NCBI GenBank assembly: GCA_001662425.1
Contig: BDDC01000520.1
Location: 34,143-51,259, forward strand
Reading direction: 5' to 3'
DNA length: 17,117 bases
Source: Chlamydomonas sphaeroides
Lineage: Eukaryota > Chlorophyta > Chlorophyceae > Chlamydomonadales > Chlamydomonadaceae
In this document: positions 1-7,413 of the stretch, one piece after another
Layout: every line of letters begins with the position of its first letter
Position numbering within the stretch: position 1 is the first letter of the stretch
Program-made: the position numbers and the translations under genes
The notes under the pieces: generated by a model
What the model saw: the letters and a program-made list of their open reading frames with translations, nothing else
What the model was told of the DNA's origin: nothing
Database searches by the model: none

Positions 1-3000
1 AAGGGCGCCATGTGGGCGCTGCCGGGGGGCAAGGTGCGGGGGAAAGGGGAGGGCGAACGGAAGGCGGAGGGGTGCAGCAACTGGCGGTGAGCAGGGTGGC
101 AGTCGGCTGCAGCCCATGGCTACGGCGCAGCAGGGGACGCTGCCCGACACGGGCCCTCCCCCTGCGCCACCCGCTGCCGCCGGACCTTTCCCTTTCGCAT
201 GACCTGCAGTGCCCCAACCGGCTCGCTCCCTCCCTCGCTGCTGCTGCCGCCCCCCTCGCAGGAGAACGACTGGTGGGACTCCTTTCGCGCGGTCAAGGAC
301 TTCGTGTACAACAGCGCCAGGTGGGTGGGGGAAGGAACACGGCCGGAGCGTCCCTTTCTTGTAAGTGACGACACCGCCAACCGGCACATCTGTGATCGAC
401 AAACACATGTAGCTGCAGGAAGAGGAGCTATGTGATACAGCGGACGTATTCAACCGCCATTGTTGCCAACTTATAACATAGTAAGCCGATGCCGGCACTG
501 CAAAAACATATGCCTAAATGCCCCATATTACCGGAGTGCAGCGTACTGGTGTGGGCGCGGCTGCTGCAGTACACGGTGCCGCTGACGGAAGGCATGGGAT
601 CGCAGCTTATGGTGATCGGCAACATGTTCGCCGAGGTGGGCAGGGCCAAGGCCAGGGCCAGGAGAGTTATCTGAGCGACGTGCGGGAGAGAGCGTGGTCG
701 CCCATCCGCCCACCCGCCCGATGCCCCTGCCCCACGTGCTGCTGCCCTGCTCCGCCCCCCCCCTGCGAGCCCAGGTGTCCAAGTTCGCCATCCCCGGCAT
801 GATCCTGCTCACGGGGGTGTCCTTCACGCTGTACTCCATGTTCAGGTGCGGGCTCCCGGCACGGGGGCCGAAAGTGGGAGGGGCACAACCGGGGTGCGAC
901 AGCGCCAGCAGCCGCGCAGCGAGCAAGCGCCCCCACGTCCTGCAACGCGGCCGTGGCGCCATCGGCCACGCGGACGGCCTATGCTCGCTCCCCCTCCCCT
1001 GCCCTCCCCGCACCTCAGGGAGCGCGGCATCCCCGAGCTGTCGTCCTTCCCGCTGGTCATGCTGCAGGTGGGGCCGGACCAGGGGAGGCGCGGCGTTGAG
1101 CAGGGCCCTGCGCCCTCGCGCCTCGCCGCCGTCCAGTGCCCAGCCCGCCTCCCTCCCGCCCCACGGCGCCCCTGCCCCCTCCTGCTGCCTCCTGCCCCCT
1201 CCTGCATCCCCTGCTGCCGCAGCTGTTCCGCACCTTCCTGGGCGAGACTATGTTCGGGCTGTTCGAGGGCGAAGAGGTTCAGTCTTACAACGTGTACGGC
1301 AACATAGTGGCGCTGCTGTACACGCTGGTGGCCACCGTGGTGCTGGCCAACCTGCTCATTGCGCTCATCAGGTGGGGGTGGGGGATGGCAGGGGGCCGCG
1401 ATGACGGAGCAGGCGGGCGGCAGGGAGGTAGGGCGATCCCCTTGCGCGCCCGCGGCCCTGCTCCAGCATGCCTGCGTGGGGCGCCAGGGTGCACATGGCG
1501 CATGGGGATGAGAGAGCACACAAGGACGACCTCTCCCCCCCGCCCCGACACCCATGGGCCGCCTGATCGCTCGTGCGCGCATGTGTGACCACGGGTGGCG
1601 CTGAGGGCACAGCACCTGTACACACAAAACAAATCCCCCGCGCCAAGCATAGCCATGGGCTTGCGGGTGGAAGATCCCACACTGCGCCGCCGTCCGCCCT
1701 CGCTCCTGCAGCTACCACTTCCAGCCCGAGAAGACGGAGGCGCAGTCCAAGTTTCAGATGGCCGAAATCCTGGCGCACTACGAGTGAGGCCTCCGTGGGC
1801 GGAGCCGGGGGGGTGCCGCCTGCTGCTTTGGGGGCGGACTCCCTGGCTCCTCCCTGGGCGGGCGCAGCCGGGGCCCGGGTACGCAGCTGCCCCCTGTGCT
1901 CTGCTCGTGACGCCGTCGCCCCCGCCCCCGCCGTGCACTTCCCATCGCAGGTTCCAGGTGGAGCAGAGCCTCATCCCGGCGCCCTTCTCGGTGCCGCAGG
2001 TGGGCTGGCTGGCCGGGCACAGGACTGGCGGACGGCACCACGTGTGAAGCACGCTATGCTAGGTGGTGGGAAGGGGGACCTGGCGGCCCCCAGCGACGGT
2101 ATCCGACGCCCCATGCACACATACGCACGCGCACCCATCCCTTCCCGCGCAGGCCGTGCTGCGGGCTGTGCTCCCCAGCGGCGTGCGGCAGAAGGGCAGC
2201 AGCGGCAGGCTGGCGGCCGCGCTGGGCCTGGGTCCCATGGACGGCATCACGGTGTCGGGCGAGAACACGGACAACAAGTTCCTGCCCACCGGGAGCAACG
2301 AGCTGCCGGTGAGGGGAGGGGCGGGGGCTGGGTGGGATGTGAGGCCGCGGCAGGTCTGTGTCCTGGCTATGGGCTGTGGACACGGCGACCGCCAGAAGCC
2401 GCCGTGCCAAGTGTTTCACATACTCAAGATGGGGAAAGGGGTGAATGCCCAACCCCGCCCTCCGTCCTGGTCCCGAACGGCAATTCTCGACCGTTTGGGC
2501 TGCCAGCACTGCAAGGGAACAAAGCCGCCGTGTACAGTGCTCTGCTGGCCTGTCTCGCAGTGCCCCGTCGCCGCTCCCCCACCTGCCGTGCCGCACCTGG
2601 CCACCGGCCCCCCGCCCGCAGTACCTCATCTGGCTGCTCACCTTCTATCCGGCCGCACTGGTGCTGTCGTGGATAGTCTACTTCGCCATGGCTCTGTACT
2701 GCGTTCCCTACTTTGCACTCAAAGGCTACGCCAAGTGGACCGGCAACGGCAAGCAGCAGGTGCGGCGGCGGCAGGAGCCAGAGGGCTCGCCCTCCTCCGC
2801 CGCCCTGCTTCTGCCTCGCGGCGCGAGCAGCCCTGGCCTCCCCTCAGCCCCCTCAGCCCCTCTGCACGCGCCGCAGCTGCCGCTGGGCGCCAGCTCGGGC
2901 AAGGTGGCGCCTACCGCGGCGGCGCCCTCGCCGCTGGCCGCCGCCGACGAGGTGGACATGTACGACCAGGCGGACAGGCACGGCCCCGCACAGAGCGGCC

Positions 3001-4521
3001 ACCAGCAGGGAGGCCCCCTGGTGGCGCAGGAGGCGCCCCGCCTGCAGGTGAGCGGGCCCGCGGGCGGGGGGCTGTAGGCACACCCATGTGCAAGACCCCT
3101 TGTCGCACTCACCCCACGACGTAGCACCCACCCAGCCCCTTCCTAGCCCTCTTGGCACCCACACCTCATCCCTGTGCCTCCCCTCCTCTGCCCCGCCCAA
3201 CGCCCGCCCTCGCAGCAGCTGGCCTCGCTGCTGCGCCTCCTGCTGCGCGGCCTGCTCTACCTGGCCACCCGGCCGCTGTGGCTGGTGGTGGGCGCCGCCG
3301 GCTACCTGGTGCTGCTTGGGGGGCTGCTGCTGCTGCTGTGGCTGGGAGTCTACACATGGCTGGGCAAGGTGGGCGCAGTGGAGCGGGCGTGGCGGCCACA
3401 CATGCGCACACACCGGGGAGGGTGCGGCCAGCCGGGGGGCCGCGACTCGCAGCTGCTCCCTTCCAGGGCCCGTGCCACGACGGCCGACGCCGACCACACC
3501 GCCGCCCGCACCCCTGCCGCAGGTGGTGTTCCACGCCTACTGGGTGCTGCGGGGCTGGGCACAGGGCCTGGCGGGCGGCAGCAACGTGGTGCTGGCGCGC
3601 AAGGAGGCCGGCTCCGGCACCTCCACCACGACCGCCACCACCACTACCACCACCACGCGGGGCCCGCTGGACCGGCTGCGGGAGCTGACCTGGGTGCGAC
3701 AGCAGCAGGCGGCGCTGAGGGATGGGGGCCAGGTGAGGCGCGGGCGCAAGGGAGCAGCCGCACCGCAGACCCACGCCTGCTGCGGTTGTCGTGGCGGTCC
3801 AGTCCCTTCTCTCAGCTCACAGTCACCTGCGCCCCACCCCGGGTGTCGCACCGTGCGACCGCAGGTCCTGACGTGGCCCGAGGTCGCCAGCGCGCTGCGA
3901 CAGGCGGGCTTTGCCAAGTCCCACGTAGCCTCGGCCCGAGCAGGGGCAGGTGAGGCCCGGCGTCACCGCACCCAAGCGCCATCACCCCGCGCATTGCATG
4001 TCCTCTCACCGCCCGACACGTGCTAGAATTCGTTACACCACGTATACCCCTGCGCCGCACACCCACATGCTGCCCTCTGGCCGCCCGTTGCAGGGCTCAT
4101 GCGCACGCCAGAGACGCTGGCAGGCCACCGGGGTGGGGCCGCCGGCGGTGCCCAGCCCGGGCCCGGCTCCGCCAGCATGCGCCTCAAGCTGGAGCCCAGC
4201 GGGGGGGCGGCGCGGCGGGCGGGCTCGCACCTTGAGCCGCAGGCGGGCGAGGAGGATGGGGAGGGCGGCCTCAGCGACAGCAGCTCCAGCGACAGCGGCG
4301 CCGAGGGCCTGGAGCCGGTCGCCCCCGGCAGCCGGGCGCAGGGGCCGCTGGACGAGGCCGCGCTGGCCGCCCGGCTGGCTCGGCGGGTGACTCGGCGCGT
4401 GGAGGCGGAGCTGCTGGCAACCGTGGCGCAGCTCAAGCAGCAGCTGGCGGAGGCGGCGCAGGGGGCGCGGCTGGCCGCAGCGCCGCCGGCAGTGCCCCAG
4501 GATGCGGGGACGGAAGCGTAG
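1..4521 (+). CDS. TRP/polycystin-type ion channel, 3' part of gene (5' end outside window), multi-exon
   Basis: Predicted membrane cation channel subunit. Exons: 1-33 (partial), 262-320, 542-635, 775-845, 1019-1067, 1223-1371, 1712-1783, 1951-1999, 2153-2308, 2622-3047, 3216-3368, 3523-3732, 3865-3949, 4094-4521. All junctions are GT-AG and phase-consistent, giving 677 residues plus TAG; 4094-4521 is the terminal exon. Counting from the window edge, residues 32-62 (VLVWARLLQYTVP then LTEGMG) look like S4 and the S4-S5 linker, 66-85 like S5, 94-118 like pore helix and filter (LFRTFLGE), and 128-151 like S6, ending LANLLIALIS, the classic TRP S6 end. A charged post-S6 segment follows (153-192). 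The tail is unusual: hydrophobic segments at 245-277 and 407-433, a Thr-rich run near 470-482, an acidic Ser patch, and a terminal coiled coil (VEAELLATVAQLKQQLAEAA). The family call is firm; the subfamily, ion selectivity and cellular location (for example flagellum or plasma membrane) are unknown. S1-S3 must lie upstream. Confidence 0.85.
2760..2876 (+). other. Probable stop-free 3n intron (or optional in-frame exon segment) in the TRP-like gene
   Basis: Within the exon modelled as 2622-3047, the 117 nt begin with GTGCGG, the donor also used after positions 33 and 845. They end with a C/T-rich stretch and CCGCAG before CTGCCGCTG. Length is exactly 39 codons with no stop, so both spliced and retained forms stay in frame (638 or 677 residues from the window edge). 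The encoded peptide is Pro/Ser/Ala-rich and directly follows a hydrophobic segment. The pyrimidine-rich end and typical intron length favour removal; this is inference. Confidence 0.55.
3629..3658 (+). repeat. ACC/ACT/ACG trinucleotide tract encoding poly-Thr in the TRP-like gene
   Basis: An impure ACN run in exon 3523-3732 encodes TSTTTATTTTTTTR in the cytoplasmic or linker part of the channel tail. Interspersed TCC and GCC codons break the tract. Length may vary between strains. Confidence 0.8.
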
Positions 4522-5493
4522 GCGCTCGGCAGCTGGGTCGGCGGGGACGGGCTCGGGCAGGGGGCGGGTGGGCTCGCGGGGCCAGCGCAGCCCCAAGGTC
4601 TGGGCGGCGGACTGGTGCGGAGAGAGATGCTTGGGCGAGATGGTGTGTAGGCCTGGCGTCGTGCGCAGGAGCGGGAGAGGGCCTGCATGTGACCCAGTGA
4701 GGTGCCGAGAGGCCGCTACGGGGCTGGGAAATTACCAGCGGGGGTATGCGCGGGGTTGGGGCGGGGACGAGGAGTGCGGGGCAAGGTGCGCGGTGGAACC
4801 CAAGGCTGCATGGTGAGGGGAGGGGGCAGGGGCAGGGCGTGGGGACGCAGGGGCGCCGAGCTGCACACCTCTCGAATCCCTGCAGCGCCCGCTGTAGCGC
4901 CCGCCTATGGTTGAGCCCTAGGCCGCGAGCGGTGATGAGGGCGGCGCAGCTGGTCCGTCCGACCCAGGGGCGCAGGGGCGTTCGGCTGGGTTCCGATGGC
5001 GACGGGGCCCCGGCCGCGATCATCGCGCTTCCGACCAACTGAACGCACGACGCTGGCTTGGCAGGGACATGTACTTCTCTCCATGTCACAAGTGCGAGCC
5101 GTTGGTGTGCGTTTGCGTGTTTTTGAGCGCCCGGCCTGCTTCCGCCCTGGCGGCGGCGATGGGCCGGGCGGCGATGGGCTGGCGGCGGAGGCGGCGAAGG
5201 GGATGCGACACAGCTATGGCGGCAGCAGCGGCGGCGTGCGTTAGGAGATATGGTCCTGCCGTGGAGGCAGTTCGGGCCAGGGGAGAGAGGTCGGTGTGCC
5301 CGAGACCCCTCAAAGAGTCCCAGCTGTGACCGCATAATGGCCGACGGTGTGCGTCTGGTCTGGGTGGCCTCTTTTGGGGAAAGCCATGCACCTATGCGCA
5401 GCTGGGGAGGTTTGCGTGTTTTTGGCTGCGTTCGCAGGGAGGGAGGGCCCTGCCTCCTAGCCGTGCCTGGCTGGCTGGGCGGCGGCTGTTGCG
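4522..5493. other. 3' flank of the TRP-like gene, no further gene seen
   Basis: Starts right after the TAG at 4519-4521. It is G-rich on the + strand and carries only short open frames with no recognisable protein. The first part is presumably the 3' UTR. I found no TGTAA polyadenylation motif on the + strand between 4522 and 7413, so the transcript end is undefined. GTTTGCGTGTTTTTG-like phrases occur near 5109 and 5413, but the surrounding sequence is unrelated. Confidence 0.6.
4817..4844 (+). repeat. G-quadruplex-forming tract in the 3' flank of the TRP-like gene
   Basis: Five G runs occur in 28 nt: 4817-4820, 4822-4826, 4829-4832, 4835-4837 and 4841-4844, with loops of one to three bases. 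This meets the usual pattern for an intramolecular G-quadruplex in DNA and, if transcribed in the 3' UTR, in RNA. In such a GC-rich genome it may be incidental. Confidence 0.6.
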
Positions 5494-6540
5494 ATGGCGA
5501 CACGTAGGCTTCTGCTAGCGCAAGACCAGGGGCGGTGGCCCTGCCATAGTCCTCTGCATCAAAGCGTGCCCCGGCATGTTGAAGGGGCCAGGGGTTGCGC
5601 CCCAGACGAGTGCCGGCACGTAGAGCGCTGGTTGAGAGGAAGGGCGCCTGCGTTCAAACGCCAAAAGCTGATGTATCCTCAAGTGGTGGGGGCGGCCGGC
5701 AGGCCTGTTGAAGGGGGGAGGCGTACGCCCTTTCCCCCGGATCGCCGGATGGGGCCACCTTGTCGCGGCTCCGGAACACGAGCACCGCCCCGCGGGCTAC
5801 ATGCGTGCAACCTTTCCTCGCCTCGCGGAGGCCGCCAACGCGTCCGCATCGGGCTAGCAGTAGCTGGAGCAGCTGCTGCGCCCCACCCATGCAGGCAACC
5901 CAGGCAGAAGGCGCCTTGGCAAAGCCCAGCTCCGGCACAACAGAACATGCTGCAGGAAGCGCGGGAAGGTGGATGTGTCCTCAACCAGGAGGGGGCCATC
6001 CACGTTCCAATCCCGTCCCCATTCCACAGAGCTTTGCACAGCTCCTCGGCGGGTGGCGTGTCATGCGCTAACGTGCCTCCTTGGGGCGCCAATCCCGTTG
6101 CGCAAAGAGCTGGTTGTGGCAGGTTGTGACCAGCACTCAGGATGCAAGGCCGCAACTTGCCTGTCAGCCAACTGACTCGGTGCGCACAGGGGGTCCCCCC
6201 TGGGTGCGCAGGCTATGCTTTGCGCCGTTTTTTGTCGCAGCCTTGCCAGGCCAGACCGAGTGCCTCGCGGACAACGGATTGTCTGTGGGCCGAGCAGTGC
6301 GGCAAGGTGCGGCTGAGCTGTGGGCCCAGCGGGCTCAGCCCTGAGCGCACGCCTGAGCGGTCGGCTGGGCGGGGCTGCTGGGCTGACAGAAAGTCAACAA
6401 CGACCGTCGCTAACCGCGTCCTCTCTATTTCCTGCGCTCCTCAAAGTAGCATGCACACGCAGAACCAAACAGCCCCAAAACACCCAAAACCACAATCCGT
6501 GCCGTGTCAATCCTTGCCAAGCTGACCACCGGTCACCCCA
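5494..6540. other. Intergenic stretch with ambiguous open frames, no supportable gene
   Basis: A 211-codon + strand frame (5494-6129, true ATG) overlaps minus-strand frames at 5679-6155, 5654-5938 and 5854-6039. None has a recognisable domain, splice-consistent extension or obvious codon pattern. The minus strand shows short protein-like pieces in different frames (see findings), which could be a decayed gene or element. From about 6400 the base composition becomes less GC-rich. No terminal inverted repeats, target-site duplication or RNA gene was seen. Confidence 0.5.
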
Positions 6541-6662
6541 GCGACTGCACATGCAATCATAGCTAAATATAAGCTGTGACAGGTGTGGTTTCTCGACCGT
6601 CTCCGCTTACGCAGTTCTATCGTCAAAAAGGCGTAGTGCGGCACCAGTTGACGACCGCGTGC

Positions 6663-6680
6663 ACGGCAGTCCACTGCCGT
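6663..6680. repeat. Perfect 8-bp inverted repeat with 2-nt spacer upstream of the CRR1-like gene
   Basis: ACGGCAGT, then CC, then ACTGCCGT; the arms are exact reverse complements. The spacer is too short for a stable RNA hairpin, so a binding site for a dimeric DNA-binding protein is the more natural reading. It lies about 750 nt upstream of the ATG at 7414 and 30 nt upstream of the repeated 16-mer at 6711. Function is inferred from shape and position only. Confidence 0.5.
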
Positions 6681-6710
6681 CTCCAAGATTAACGCTGGCA
6701 TGTTAGCACA

Positions 6711-6726
6711 GCGTGCCGCGACTAGG
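6711..6726. promoter_or_regulatory. Shared 16-mer, copy 1 (upstream of the CRR1-like gene)
   Basis: GCGTGCCGCGACTAGG occurs here and identically at 13080-13095. Both copies are in non-coding DNA upstream of a + strand gene (about 690 nt before the ATG at 7414, and about 90-105 nt before the ATG at 13187). The flanking bases differ, so this is not part of a longer recent duplication. It could be a common regulatory element or a relic of a dispersed repeat; chance identity is also possible in GC-rich sequence. Confidence 0.35.
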
Positions 6727-6766
6727 CGGGGCCGGAAGGGGGGCGATGGCACGCAGCTCCGGCATG

Positions 6767-7413
6767 TCTGGCGCAAGGGCCGCACTTAGGGTGGCTAGCT
6801 TTCGGTGAAGCCTGTCTTCCAGAGGAACGCTGGGTGAAAGCGCGCGCCATTACGCTAACTGATAGCGTAAACCGGCTGGCCGCCGTACACTTTTGCTTTG
6901 GACTCGGCCCACCGCTGCTGGTGGTCACTCACGGTGTAGCTGTGAGAGCTAGGGCAACTGCCCTTCAAAGCTCACAGATCATAGCACAAGCGTGCGCTTC
7001 CGAGACCCCTCTGAGCTTCGCTCACCAACTCTCCTTCGCATCCTACACCTTCCTAGACAACTTCTCCTACGTTGCGTTGGGCCATTGCACAGGGCGGGTC
7101 ACCGCCGCTGCCGCTTTGTGGCGCTTATCTTTGGAAGGTGCGCTCGGCGGACCCTGCCACCACAAAACGGCCCCTCCTCCTATTCTTCTCCATAGGTCAA
7201 GGGCTCTGCGGCGGCCTTGGGCGCCCTGGCGCTCCTCTCGGCTTGGCCGACGACAGCCAATGCTTCTTGCGCTGTTGCGGGGCCGCTGCCCTTGGGCAAG
7301 CTGTTTGTGCAGCCTTGGGTCCTCACCTTGACCCACGCAAAAGCCACCAAGGCATGCTGAATGTGGCTCGGCTTGGTCGCCACAGGAATTGCGCGCTCAG
7401 GCCAATCAACACC
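6767..7413 (+). promoter_or_regulatory. Probable promoter and 5' leader of the CRR1-like gene
   Basis: From 6767 to 7259 there is no ATG on the + strand, far fewer than expected by chance, as in a 5' leader that must not trap ribosomes. ATGs then appear at 7260, 7354 (in frame with the main start, no stop between) and 7361 (overlapping, out of frame). A donor-like GTGCGC after 7137 and an acceptor-like CTCAG ending at 7400 would define a 263-nt leader intron that removes all three. No clear TATA box or transcription start was identified. Confidence 0.45.
7260..7331 (+). other. Possible 23-codon upstream ORF in the CRR1-like leader
   Basis: An ATG at 7260 opens a 23-codon frame that closes with TGA at 7329-7331, 82 nt before the main ATG. 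It would matter for translation only if this segment remains in the mature leader; the putative leader intron 7138-7400 would remove it. Confidence 0.25.

Noticed and set aside
842..2052. Long minus-strand open frames opposite the TRP-like exons (842-1627 and 1285-2052)
   Set aside because: They run antisense through exons and introns of a phase-consistent spliced gene; GC-rich DNA has few stop codons on the opposite strand. No domain is recognisable.
4433..5503. 356-codon minus-strand frame after the TRP-like gene
   Set aside because: Pro/Arg/Ser-rich antisense translation beginning inside the terminal coding exon of the + strand gene, without motifs.
5650..5661. GCGTTCAAACGC, reminiscent of a tRNA T-arm
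   Set aside because: The loop is six rather than seven bases in a proper stem, and no matching D-arm, anticodon arm or acceptor stem is present around it.
5494..6129. 211-codon + strand open frame with a genuine ATG
   Set aside because: Composition is scattered Pro/Arg/His-rich without hydrophobic periodicity or known motif, and it overlaps competing minus-strand frames. Not enough to call a gene.
6884..6887. GTAC in the leader of the CRR1-like gene as a possible autoregulatory copper element
   Set aside because: A single 4-base core is expected every few hundred bases by chance; without clustering or conservation it carries no weight.
7196..7359. Frame after an acceptor-like CATAG reading KGSAAALGALALLSAWPTTA then NASCAV, resembling a thylakoid-lumen targeting peptide
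   Set aside because: There is no ATG in this frame nearby and no upstream exon that would supply one; the segment falls in the ATG-free leader of the CRR1-like gene. Probably coincidental Ala/Leu richness.
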